Source of the DNA: Longicatena caecimuris | GTDB lineage: Bacteria > Bacillota_I > Bacilli_A > Erysipelotrichales > Erysipelotrichaceae | DNA length: 64,000 nucleotides | Direction: 5' to 3' | NCBI RefSeq assembly: GCF_004341945.1 | Contig: NZ_SMBP01000003.1 | Span: 121,841 to 185,840, forward strand | Shown here: positions 16,564 to 24,941 of the stretch, piece by piece | Numbering within the stretch: position 1 is the first letter of the stretch | Layout: each line of letters starts with the position of its first letter | Notes under the pieces: model-generated | Told to the model about the DNA's origin: nothing | Database searches by the model: none | Seen by the model: only the letters and a program-made list of their open reading frames with translations | Translations under genes and position numbers: made by a program

Positions 16564-18560
16564 GTTTTTTCGATGACAGTCTGTTAGATATGCTGGATGT
16601 ATATATATATGAATCCAATGATCTTTTTGAACAACTGGATCGTATCCTATTGACACATCAACAAGATCACGCATTAACGAAAGAGGACATACATGCCATT
16701 TTTCGTGTCATGCATACGACGAAAAGCTCATCTGCGATGATGAATTTGACTGAGATTGCCAATTGTATGCATCGTTTAGAAGATGTGTTTGGCATTTTAC
16801 GTGATGATCCACAACGCCTACAGTCTCATGAAGATACATTATTCACCCTTTTGTATGATGTATCTGATTTTATGCATCAGCAATTGGATATCATGAAGCA
16901 GGAATCTTATCAGCCAGCGGATCCATCTTTTTTTATCAAGCGTATTGAAGAGCTGATGAATGCACTGCAACATAAAGAAGATGCAGAGACTAGTAAGATA
17001 CCTAAACAAATACAAAAGCCAATCCCTGAACCTGAAAAAGCGGTCGGTGCGAATACGTTTTATTTACATCTTTTATACGAAGAAGGTTGTATGATGGAAA
17101 ATGTAAGAGCCTATATGATGGTCTTACAATTAAAACCACTATGTCAACAATTGCAAACATATCCTGAAGAATTAGAAAACAATAAGGATGCGGCATCTTA
17201 TATCCAACAACATGGATTTTATCTGGCAATTACAAGCGACCATCCTGAACAGGCGATGAAGGTGGCACAGAATGCTTTATTTGTTCAAAGTTGTAAGCAG
17301 AAAGCATTAAAAGACACCCCATTTGCCCATGATGAGAAAAAGATGAATAAAAAAGTTGGTACATTAAAAGAACAGAAAGAAACATTTTTATCTGTAAAAA
17401 CCGATAAATTAGACGAATTACAAAATCTGATTGGTGAAATGATGATTGCCAGAGAAACTTTAAAAGTGTATATGCAGACAACTGGTAATGATGCTATGGT
17501 AGATTTTTATAAACAAACCTTTGATAAGTTATATGATCATTTAGAAGAGGTCGTTATGTCTATACGGCTTGTCCCAATGGCCATTTTAGTACCTAAATTA
17601 TCACGTGTGGTACACGATGTGGCAGTGAAAGAGGGAAAAGATGTGGTATTTAAGGTTGAGGGAGAAGATACGGAATTTGATAAAGAAATTGTTGATCGTC
17701 TTTTTGAACCGTTGATGCATTTATTACGCAATGCGGTTGACCATGGTCTGGAAAGTAAAGAAGAGCGTTTACGCAATAAGAAATCGTCGCAGTGCGAAAT
17801 TATCTTGAACGTTGAGCAAAGCAATGGTGAAGTAAAAATTCAGGTAAAAGATGATGGGCGAGGATTAAATGCTCAAAGGATACGCGAAAAAGCGATAGCA
17901 AAGGGATTATTAGCAAAAGATGCACAAATAAGTGATCAGGAATTATATCAGTTTCTATTGATGCCAGGCTTTTCAACAAAAGAAGAAATCAGTGAAATCA
18001 GTGGCCGCGGTGTAGGTTTGGATGTGGTGAAACAGATGATTAATTCCAGTAACGGTCGATTAGCAATACAAAGTGAAGCAGGGAAAGGAACATCTTTTAT
18101 CCTTTATCTGCCTTTGACACTTTCCATCATACCGGCACTGATCATTCGCTGTCATACGATTGTTTATGCAATTCCTATTCATGCAATTGAACATTTCTGT
18201 CCTTGGGATACTAATGTTTTTAGCGTACAAGGCCAACATGTGTATTATCGTTATAAGGAGATGAGTCTGCCTGTATTATTTCTTGATGAACTTTATCAAC
18301 AAGTGGGGGATAAAACCATGCAAGAGCGTAAGAATAAGACCCTTATCATCTTAAATAGTCAAGGGATGAAGGCGGTATTGGCCGTTGATGAAGTCATCGA
18401 AACGCGAAATATCGTCGATAAGCCACTTCCAGGCGTATTACAAGATACGTATCAGCAGCATACAGGTATCAGTGGCTATAGTTTGTTAGGAGATGGACAT
18501 ATTTGTTATGATCTTCGTGCGGAAACTTTATTAAAAAATGCTTGGAAAGGCAGGGAATAA
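16560..18560 (+). CDS. cheA: CheA sensor histidine kinase
   Basis: 666 residues, normal length. The P1 HPt domain has His 52 in VMHTTKSSS. A P2-like region (about 160-255) could bind response regulators. P3 dimerisation is about 275-340. The P4 ATPase shows HLLRNAVDHGLE near 387, VKDDGRGL, GRGVGLDVV and GKGTSF, and P5 is the C-terminal CheW-like regulatory domain (about 520-655). It autophosphorylates under receptor control and passes phosphate to CheY and probably to the REC-GGDEF protein. Its start overlaps that gene. Confidence 0.97.
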   Translation: MSFFDDSLLDMLDVYIYESNDLFEQLDRILLTHQQDHALTKEDIHAIFRVMHTTKSSSAMMNLTEIANCMHRLEDVFGILRDDPQRLQSHEDTLFTLLYDVSDFMHQQLDIMKQESYQPADPSFFIKRIEELMNALQHKEDAETSKIPKQIQKPIPEPEKAVGANTFYLHLLYEEGCMMENVRAYMMVLQLKPLCQQLQTYPEELENNKDAASYIQQHGFYLAITSDHPEQAMKVAQNALFVQSCKQKALKDTPFAHDEKKMNKKVGTLKEQKETFLSVKTDKLDELQNLIGEMMIARETLKVYMQTTGNDAMVDFYKQTFDKLYDHLEEVVMSIRLVPMAILVPKLSRVVHDVAVKEGKDVVFKVEGEDTEFDKEIVDRLFEPLMHLLRNAVDHGLESKEERLRNKKSSQCEIILNVEQSNGEVKIQVKDDGRGLNAQRIREKAIAKGLLAKDAQISDQELYQFLLMPGFSTKEEISEISGRGVGLDVVKQMINSSNGRLAIQSEAGKGTSFILYLPLTLSIIPALIIRCHTIVYAIPIHAIEHFCPWDTNVFSVQGQHVYYRYKEMSLPVLFLDELYQQVGDKTMQERKNKTLIILNSQGMKAVLAVDEVIETRNIVDKPLPGVLQDTYQQHTGISGYSLLGDGHICYDLRAETLLKNAWKGRE

Positions 18561-18561
18561 T

Positions 18562-18996
18562 ATGCAATATATCGGTTTTGATATTCAAGAGACACATTAT
18601 GGCATAGCCTCAGACAATATTATTGAAATATTACAAGATGGTGTGATTACACCATTGCCTTGTGCACCACAAGGAGTTTGTGGCATGACCCATTATCAGG
18701 GAAGAAGTTATCCAGTTCTTGATTTATATGATATATTGGAAGTACCGGTTGATACATCGCTTAGCTGTATGATCATGGTAGAAACAAAACAGCATTATTA
18801 TTTTGTGAATGTGCATACCATACCCTATTTGTTTGAAGATGGTGAAGCTATGGAGGTTCCTAAGGCTTTAGCAGACAGTGATATAGCAATCAAGCAGATT
18901 TTTAAGTGGCATGATCGCATGCAATTGATTATTTCGACAGAAAAATTATTTGCTTTTTTATTAGAACGTTTTCGCCATACGGCTTATCCATGGTGA
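18562..18996 (+). CDS. cheW: CheW coupling protein
   Basis: 144 residues starting at ATG 18562. Of the three CheW-like proteins in the operon this is the most typical: a first strand MQYIGFDIQETHYGI, LPCAPQGVCGMTHYQGRSYP matching the CheW PxxxxGxxxxRGxxxP turn, and VLDLYDIL. It links the MCP to CheA. It is the last gene of the operon and is followed by a strong terminator. Confidence 0.87.
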   Translation: MQYIGFDIQETHYGIASDNIIEILQDGVITPLPCAPQGVCGMTHYQGRSYPVLDLYDILEVPVDTSLSCMIMVETKQHYYFVNVHTIPYLFEDGEAMEVPKALADSDIAIKQIFKWHDRMQLIISTEKLFAFLLERFRHTAYPW

Positions 18997-19004
18997 TAGT
19001 CATG

Positions 19005-19035
19005 CAGACATCCATATGAAGATGTCTGTTTTTTT
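19005..19035 (+). terminator. Terminator of the chemosensory operon
   Basis: Stem CAGACATC/GATGTCTG with an eight-base loop and eight T. It ends an operon of about 11.7 kb with gaps no larger than 30 bases. Confidence 0.92.
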
Positions 19036-19171
19036 GAATGGATGGTAGTCATATGTAGGAAGAAGGCAGAACATAAAAAGTTTCTAATACGTATCAGGAA
19101 CAATAATATGATGATAAATGAAAAAGATATGTAAAAAATGATTATATTTTATGAAAACGATGAAAAGGTGG

Positions 19172-19200
19172 TTGACGGATTCCCAAAATAGGTGTAACCT
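19172..19200 (+). promoter_or_regulatory. Promoter of ilvE
   Basis: TTGACG and TAACCT with a 17-base spacer, about 25 bases before an AAGGGAGG ribosome site. Confidence 0.65.
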
Positions 19201-19230
19201 AAACATAATCATATAAGGGAGGCAGTCATT

Positions 19231-20298
19231 ATGGAAATTGAATACGTACAGGCAAAAACATTAAAGGAAAAACCCGCTTGGGATCAAAACCTTGGCTTTG
19301 GTAAATACTTTACGGATTATATGTTCACAATGGATTGGACAGTAAATAAAGGTTGGCACAATGCTAAAATTGAACCCTATGCGCCTATTTGTTTGGATCC
19401 GGCAACTCTGGTTTTACATTATGCACAGGAAACTTTTGAAGGTTTGAAAGCTTATAAAAGTAAGGATGGAAACGTACTTTTATTTCGCCCGGAAATGAAT
19501 GCACGACGTTTTGCGAACTCAAATCGTCGTTTATGTATGGAAATTCTACCGGAAGAAATGTTTGTCGAGGCGATTGAAAAATTAGTAGCTCATGAAGCAG
19601 ATTGGATTCCTACTGCAGAGGGAACCTCATTATATATCCGTCCATTCATGTTTGCTACAGAAGCAGCTGTTGGTGTGCATCCAAGCAGTGCCTATAAGTT
19701 TGTGATTATTTTATCACCAGTAGGTGCTTATTATCCGGAAGGTGTAAATCCGGTAAAAATCTATGTAGAAGATGAATATGTGCGAGCAACTAAGGGAGGC
19801 ACAGGCTTTACAAAATGTGGAGGTAATTATGCCGCTAGTATTGCAGCACAGGTAAAAGCAGAAAAATTAGGCTATACACAGGTATTGTGGCTAGATGGTG
19901 TAGAACGTAAATATGTGGAAGAAGTTGGAACCATGAATGTCATGTTCAAAATTGATAATAAGATCATTACCGCACCATGTGATGGAACAGTATTGCCGGG
20001 AGTTACACGTGATTCTATTTTACATATCTTAAAAGATTGGGGATATGAAGTAGAAGAGCGTCACTTATCTATTGATGAGTTAATGGAAGCGGGAAGAAAG
20101 GGTAAGCTAGAGGAAGCGTTTGGTACAGGAACGGCTGCTGTTATTTCACCAGTAGGAGAACTTTATTATAAGGGTGAGACCGTAACAATCAATGATTTTA
20201 AAACGGGGGAACTGACTCAGAAATTATACGATACCTTGACAGGTATTCAATGGGGAAATGTAAAAGATACGTATGGTTGGACACGTATTGTTAAATAA
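19231..20298 (+). CDS. ilvE: Branched-chain amino acid aminotransferase
   Basis: 355 residues of fold-type IV PLP aminotransferase, the long BCAT2-type form. Visible are ETFEGLKAYK, RPFMFATE, the GGTGFTKCGGNYAAS segment that follows the active site, YVEEVGTMNVMF and the terminal GTGTAAVISPVG phosphate-binding loop. It converts Leu, Ile and Val to their 2-oxo acids and back, with 2-oxoglutarate/glutamate as partner. It is a single-gene unit with its own promoter and a shared terminator. Confidence 0.96.
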   Translation: MEIEYVQAKTLKEKPAWDQNLGFGKYFTDYMFTMDWTVNKGWHNAKIEPYAPICLDPATLVLHYAQETFEGLKAYKSKDGNVLLFRPEMNARRFANSNRRLCMEILPEEMFVEAIEKLVAHEADWIPTAEGTSLYIRPFMFATEAAVGVHPSSAYKFVIILSPVGAYYPEGVNPVKIYVEDEYVRATKGGTGFTKCGGNYAASIAAQVKAEKLGYTQVLWLDGVERKYVEEVGTMNVMFKIDNKIITAPCDGTVLPGVTRDSILHILKDWGYEVEERHLSIDELMEAGRKGKLEEAFGTGTAAVISPVGELYYKGETVTINDFKTGELTQKLYDTLTGIQWGNVKDTYGWTRIVK

Positions 20299-20311
20299 AC
20301 ATTAAGCGAAT

Positions 20312-20339
20312 AAAAAAAACGGTTTTGACCGTTTTTTTT
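20312..20339. terminator. Bidirectional terminator between ilvE and the aldolase gene
   Basis: A-rich/T-rich stem AAAAAAAACGGT/ACCGTTTTTTTT with a four-base loop, between convergent genes. Confidence 0.9.
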
Positions 20340-20344
20340 TAAAT

Positions 20345-21232
20345 CTAAGTTATACTTGCCTCATAAATGGAAACAATGGAAGCTTTTAATAAAGCGTCAA
20401 ACGCTTCTTGGGTTTGGGTAATCTGCAGACCTTGTGTTAAGGCTCTGGAAAAGCTTGCTATGATACCATGATTTTTTGCCAATAATGCATTCGCTTGTTC
20501 ACGGCTGTAACCACCGGATAAGGCCACAATTCGCACAATATGCGTATCCGTTAATAAATCTTTATAGAAATCATCTTGACTTGGCAATGTTAATTTAAAC
20601 ATGATTTGTTCATTATCCAAAGTTAACAATTGCTTTTTAATCTCTTCTTTTAAACGTTTTTCACAAGCTGCCTTATCTTCGCTATAAATATCAACTTCCG
20701 GTTCTAAAATAGGGATAAAACCATGTGCGGCAATTTGTTTGCCTAAGGCGAATTGCTGTTCAACGATTCTTTGAATACCATCTGCATTCGCGTGATGGAT
20801 GACACTTCGCATCTTAGTGCCGAAGATATGACGTTGTTTTGCCCGTTGCAGTAATTCTTCTAAATTAGGAATTGGCTTCATTAGTTGAACGCCATCACTT
20901 TCTGTTTGCAATCCTTTATCAACCTTAAGGATTGGCAAGATATGCTTTTCTTCCCATAAATAATCTGCCGTATACTTCCCTTCAATTTGACGATCCATCG
21001 TATTTTCAAAAAGGATGGCAGCTAAGATATGAGCATTCGTAAAAGCTGGAGAAGTCATGATACGTGTACGCATAGCGTGAATACAATTAAACATTTCTTC
21101 ATCACTGTGGTATTGTGATGCATCGACGCCATATAAACGAAGGGCTTTTGGTGTACTTCCGCCGCTTTGATCAAGTGCAGCGATAAACCCTTTGTGTGAA
21201 TGCATTTGAATGACTCTTTCATCTTTCATCAT
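20345..21232 (-). CDS. Class I fructose-bisphosphate aldolase
   Basis: 295 residues, the length of the short bacterial class I aldolases. Conserved parts are ALDQSGGSTPKAL at the N-terminus, GTKMRSVI, ILEPEVDIYS, the Schiff-base region IMFKLTLPS and the phosphate loop ALSGGYSR. It splits fructose 1,6-bisphosphate into DHAP and glyceraldehyde 3-phosphate without metal. An AAGGAGG site precedes two tandem ATG codons, at 21232 and 21229; the second has slightly better spacing. Its own promoter carries two AAACGTTT palindromes that may bind a regulator. Confidence 0.95.
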   Translation of the reverse strand: MMKDERVIQMHSHKGFIAALDQSGGSTPKALRLYGVDASQYHSDEEMFNCIHAMRTRIMTSPAFTNAHILAAILFENTMDRQIEGKYTADYLWEEKHILPILKVDKGLQTESDGVQLMKPIPNLEELLQRAKQRHIFGTKMRSVIHHANADGIQRIVEQQFALGKQIAAHGFIPILEPEVDIYSEDKAACEKRLKEEIKKQLLTLDNEQIMFKLTLPSQDDFYKDLLTDTHIVRIVALSGGYSREQANALLAKNHGIIASFSRALTQGLQITQTQEAFDALLKASIVSIYEASIT

Positions 21233-21245
21233 TCACACCTCCTTC

Positions 21246-21299
21246 AAACGTTTTTTTAAACGTTTTCTTTATACTATTATTGTACCACGTTTTCCGCAA
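21246..21299 (-). promoter_or_regulatory. Aldolase promoter with twin AAACGTTT boxes
   Basis: On the minus strand TTGCGG (21294-21299) and TAGTAT (21271-21276) are 17 bases apart. Two copies of the self-complementary octamer AAACGTTT, at 21246-21253 and 21258-21265, cover the predicted transcription start and early leader. This is a plausible repressor site; the CG-centred A/T box recalls LacI/CcpA-type operators, but no regulator can be named. Confidence 0.5.
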
Positions 21300-21357
21300 A
21301 TAAAAAGGAATGTATCAAATAGTCACTATTCCATTTGTGTGATAAATTGAACGCATG

Positions 21358-22488
21358 CTATTTTTTCAACATCTTTTCAGCACCTTCACTCATTACTAGC
21401 TGATATCCATGAGAAGATATGGTTGCTGTATCATCTTCAGGGGCAATGGTATCATCATAAACCCAAATGGCTTCAACAGAAATGCCTTTTTCTTTACGAA
21501 TCTTTGCCAAAATTTTTTCGCCTTCTGCATGAGATACCGTATATAGGGTCGTCGATAACATGTCGGCAATACCACCATCCTTGGTGATAACAGTTACACT
21601 GCGGCAATGTTTTGCAGGCATAAGCGTACTAGGGTCAATAATATGATGCATGATTTGTCCTTTGTATGTATAATAGCGTTGATAATCACCGCTAGTCACA
21701 AAAGATGAAGATTCATTAATGGAAATAGATGCTAAAGAAGCGCTCGATAAAGTATCATAATTGGGGATTTGCAGGCCAACATTCCAGGCACTTCCATCTG
21801 GTTTTGCGCCAATTAAGCGAACATTGCCACCGCCATTGATGATGGCATGCTTTAAACCGGCTTTTTCTAGCTTTTGTGCTACTTTTTCAACAGCATATCC
21901 TTTGGCAATTGCGCCAACATCAAGCTGTGTATGTGAATTGTTAATATAGACTGTGCTTGCTTTTTCATCCAGTTCAACATGTTCCCATCCCGTATAGGTG
22001 TTTGCCTGTTGCAAGGCTTTCTTAGAAGGGATGGTTGCTTTCTTTGGATTTTTTTCAGCGGCTTCGCGCGCATCGTGCCATAAATCTAAGACAGCTCCCA
22101 TCGTAACGGAAAACTGATGATTGCTAAGGGCATCGTATTTTTTTGATTGTTTTAACAGCTCCATAATAGGGGCGTCCACTTTAATTGGCTTGTCACCGGC
22201 ATGATCATTGATTGTCTTAATATTGTTAATGCCATCATAATTATGATATTTATCAAATAGCTTATCGTAGCGTTTGAATTCATCTTGAAGAATCTGCTCA
22301 TATTGTTTATACGTATGTTCATCTTTTGCATAGGCTGTAAACATGACTACCGTATCAAAGCCTAAGCTTGTAGAAGTCATGGAATATTTTTCTAGTGTTA
22401 CAGTATCTTTTTTACTGCTGCATCCATTACTGATCAGGATTGTTAACAGGCAGCATAAGCATAATTGGATTTTTCTCATTCTTATCAC
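21358..22488 (-). CDS. apbE: ApbE-family FAD:protein FMN transferase, lipoprotein
   Basis: 376 residues with a lipoprotein signal (a hydrophobic run then SNGC, Cys near residue 23). ApbE motifs are clear: DVGAIAKGYAVEK, INGGGNVRLIG, the VTSGDYQRYY segment, and HHIIDPSTLMPA near the Mg/flavin site. It takes FMN from FAD and attaches it to Thr in TGAT-type motifs of exported proteins. Likely clients in this window are RnfD, RnfG and the two small FMN-binding lipoproteins. It stands alone, about 1.1 kb from rnfC and on the other strand. Confidence 0.95.
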   Translation of the reverse strand: MIRMRKIQLCLCCLLTILISNGCSSKKDTVTLEKYSMTSTSLGFDTVVMFTAYAKDEHTYKQYEQILQDEFKRYDKLFDKYHNYDGINNIKTINDHAGDKPIKVDAPIMELLKQSKKYDALSNHQFSVTMGAVLDLWHDAREAAEKNPKKATIPSKKALQQANTYTGWEHVELDEKASTVYINNSHTQLDVGAIAKGYAVEKVAQKLEKAGLKHAIINGGGNVRLIGAKPDGSAWNVGLQIPNYDTLSSASLASISINESSSFVTSGDYQRYYTYKGQIMHHIIDPSTLMPAKHCRSVTVITKDGGIADMLSTTLYTVSHAEGEKILAKIRKEKGISVEAIWVYDDTIAPEDDTATISSHGYQLVMSEGAEKMLKK

Positions 22489-22920
22489 CGAGAGTTATTA
22501 TACCATTATCATTTGGTATTATCCACTAAAAGCAAGCTTCCTTTGTTAGCATCCTTAAAATAAGCCATTAGGGATAAAAATGTGTATAATATCGCTTCAT
22601 TTCAAAACAGAAGATGGACTCATTGCAAATGAGGAAATGCGTATGCCGCGATGACGTCAGAAGATGCGGGGATTAGCTAATTATAAGAGATGTTTTGATT
22701 ATTTGAGGAATCATTTGATGAAAGGAAATGTTTTATGAAATGAACATGTGTACCAAGGCCCAAGATATTGGATTTTTAAGATAAGATGAAGGAATTTAAG
22801 AAAAGAATAACGTATGCAAAGGACAGGAAAAGCGTTTCTTTTGTTATGACAGTAGGTGTTGTGTAAAAATCATAAAAACGAAATTCTAAGATAACTGCGA
22901 AATGAATAAATAATAAAAAA
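22489..22920. other. Intergenic stretch without a recognisable gene
   Basis: About 430 AT-rich bases between apbE and the terminator of the next gene. It holds a TATAAT at 22585-22590 without a good -35 element and a perfect short inverted repeat CTCATT-GCA-AATGAG at 22619-22633. All frames are broken by stops. I see no riboswitch or RNA family that I can name. Confidence 0.6.
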
Positions 22921-22962
22921 AGTATGAAAATCATCCGAAATTGTATAGATGATTTTCATACT
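22921..22962 (-). terminator. Terminator for the small minus-strand gene
   Basis: A perfect 15-base-pair stem AGTATGAAAATCATC/GATGATTTTCATACT with a 12-base loop. On the minus strand it is followed by a T-run (A-run at 22915-22920). Confidence 0.88.
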
Positions 22963-22996
22963 CTCTGTTATTTAATGATGCTTTGCTTTTTTGGCG

Positions 22997-23290
22997 TTAT
23001 GCGAATTCAATGACGGTAGAAGCGTCGAGCATTTTTATTTTCTCCATCATCTGTTGTCGCTTTTCTTCAAAATGTTCTTTTTGATTTGCATAACAAGATG
23101 CATGCTGTTGGAAGAGCTCTAACAATTGAGCGGCTGTGATCGTTTTATTGACACAATTGCTGTTTTTCCAATTGATGGTGATATTCCACACACCATGATC
23201 ATTCAAGTAAATCAAGCCTAAGGGGGTAATTGCCAAAGGTACAACAAAGCCTAATACGATCGTATCTTGAAATACGTTTTGCAGTTTCAT
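22997..23290 (-). CDS. Hypothetical protein
   Basis: 97 residues, family not recognised. The N-terminal third is hydrophobic (FQDTIVLGFVVPLAITPLGL) and could contact or cross the membrane; the C-terminal half is charged and helical (KEHFEEKRQQMMEKIKML). The start at 23290 is nine bases from GAGG, while the ATG at 23299 touches that site. It has its own strong terminator, so it is a real single-gene unit. Nothing in the neighbourhood indicates a job. Confidence 0.6.
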   Translation of the reverse strand: MKLQNVFQDTIVLGFVVPLAITPLGLIYLNDHGVWNITINWKNSNCVNKTITAAQLLELFQQHASCYANQKEHFEEKRQQMMEKIKMLDASTVIEFA

Positions 23291-23524
23291 AAACGTCATC
23301 CTCTTTCATAATATAAGATAATTGTAAAACGAAATAAACAAACAGGCAATACTTTTATAGGAGATAAAAAGAACGAAATGAGAAGAAGCGTTTTCTAAGA
23401 TTGCTTTTAATTAATACATGGGTGGTGATCTTATAAATGAACTGCCATAACCAGAGGAAGGAATTCACACTATATTCCATCAGCTGGAAACATCAGGAAT
23501 CCGATGAAAAAAACGAAAAATTTC

Positions 23525-23553
23525 TTTATGTACCTATTTGAAAATGTTATAAT
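23525..23553 (+). promoter_or_regulatory. Likely promoter of the rnf operon
   Basis: TATAAT at 23548-23553 with a weak TTTATG 17 bases upstream, 80 bases before rnfC. The rest of the region 23300-23632 shows no gene. Confidence 0.5.
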
Positions 23554-23632
23554 AATCTCGGTATGTGATTTAGATGAATTATCTGAATTTACATAGAAAA
23601 TTAGGAAAGGCTTAAAGAAAGGTTAGGTGACG

Positions 23633-24928
23633 ATGATGTCATTGTTTAAAGGTCCAATGCGTCAGCACATACAGGGTCACAAAGAGTTGACAGAGCATGT
23701 TGACATTCTGGAAATTAAGGCTGGAAATTGTGTATACATTCCCATGCTGTCCGGTGCCAGCACCAATCTGGAAATGCTTGTACAGGAAGGCGATAAAGTC
23801 TTAGTAGGTACAAAGCTTGCTGTATGCAATGAACGTAATGTTGTTCCTATTTATTCAAGTGTTTCCGGTACTGTGAAGGGTATTGAGAAACGTATGCATT
23901 CTTCATTAAAACCGGTGAATCATCTGGTGATTGAAAATGATGGAGAGTACAAAAAAGAACAGTCCTTTGAACCGTTGGATTATGAAACAGCGGATCGTAC
24001 AGCTTTAATCGATTTCATGATGAATGCTGGTATTATTGGACTTGGTGGGGCAGGATTCCCTGCTTACATCAAATACAAATTTGCGAAGGATGTTGAAAAA
24101 CTGATCATTAATGCTGTGGAATGTGAGCCATTCATTACAGCAGATTATAAGATGATACAGGCGCACAAAGAAGAACTGGTGACAGGAATTCTGGCAATGA
24201 AGAAAATGGCGATGGCAAAGGAAGCCGTAATTGCCATTAAGAAAACACATCCGGATTTGATTTCTTTTTGTGAGGAAGCTGTAAAAGGTTTGGACGGTGT
24301 GAGTGTTGTTGCTGTTCCAGATGTATATCCTATGGGCTGGGAACGCGTGTTAGTGCGTGAAATTATGCATAAGGAATATGAAAAATTGCCTGGTGAAGTT
24401 GGCGCTATCGTCAACAATGCCACAACCGCAATTGCTTTCGGTAATGCCTTGTTGCATGGGGAAGCCATTATCACAAAGACATTGACAGTGTCTGGTAATG
24501 CTATCAAACATCCACAGAATGTAACCGTACCGGTTGGTGTTCCAGTGAATGAAATTGTTGAAGCTTGCGGTGGTTATACATGTGATGATGTGAAACTGAT
24601 TGCTGGTGGTCCAATGATGGGAAAAACGATCGTTAATGATAAGTTTGTGATCGATCGCAATATGAACGCTATTACGATTTTGGCAAATAAACCATATGAC
24701 AGTGTGGCATGTTTGCGTTGTGGAAAGTGTAGTGATCATTGCCCGGCAGGTTTACAGCCAGTGCGTATTGCCCAAGCGGTTAAGACAAAGGATAAAAATG
24801 CCATGGAAAAACTATGTGCGATGGATTGTATCGAATGCGGTTTATGTACCTTCATCTGTCCATCTCGCTTGGATGTAACAGAAAACGTACGGAAAGCAAA
24901 ACGCCAGCTTATGATGGCGAAGAAGTAA
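23633..24928 (+). CDS. rnfC: Rnf complex subunit C (NADH/ferredoxin side)
   Basis: About 432 residues, normal length for the Gram-positive form. It has the N-terminal barrel, the flavin/NADH-binding loop GLGGAGFPAYIKYK near 137, VECEPFITADY, and two [4Fe-4S] motifs, CLRCGKCSDHCP and CIECGLCTFICP, near the C-terminus. It is the peripheral subunit that meets NAD/NADH and passes electrons on. Two tandem ATG codons (23633, 23636) follow the ribosome site; either is possible. First gene of rnfCDGEA-orf-B. Confidence 0.95.
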   Translation: MMSLFKGPMRQHIQGHKELTEHVDILEIKAGNCVYIPMLSGASTNLEMLVQEGDKVLVGTKLAVCNERNVVPIYSSVSGTVKGIEKRMHSSLKPVNHLVIENDGEYKKEQSFEPLDYETADRTALIDFMMNAGIIGLGGAGFPAYIKYKFAKDVEKLIINAVECEPFITADYKMIQAHKEELVTGILAMKKMAMAKEAVIAIKKTHPDLISFCEEAVKGLDGVSVVAVPDVYPMGWERVLVREIMHKEYEKLPGEVGAIVNNATTAIAFGNALLHGEAIITKTLTVSGNAIKHPQNVTVPVGVPVNEIVEACGGYTCDDVKLIAGGPMMGKTIVNDKFVIDRNMNAITILANKPYDSVACLRCGKCSDHCPAGLQPVRIAQAVKTKDKNAMEKLCAMDCIECGLCTFICPSRLDVTENVRKAKRQLMMAKK

Positions 24929-24941
24929 GGAGGGTAAAGAG

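Noticed and set aside
22600..22760. c-di-GMP or other riboswitch before the unknown gene
   Set aside because: The GEMM core motifs are not present, and the gene downstream lies on the other strand.
22921..22962. CRISPR repeat or insertion-sequence end
   Set aside because: A single inverted repeat with an adjacent T-run on the minus strand; it fits a terminator, and no repeat array or transposase is near.
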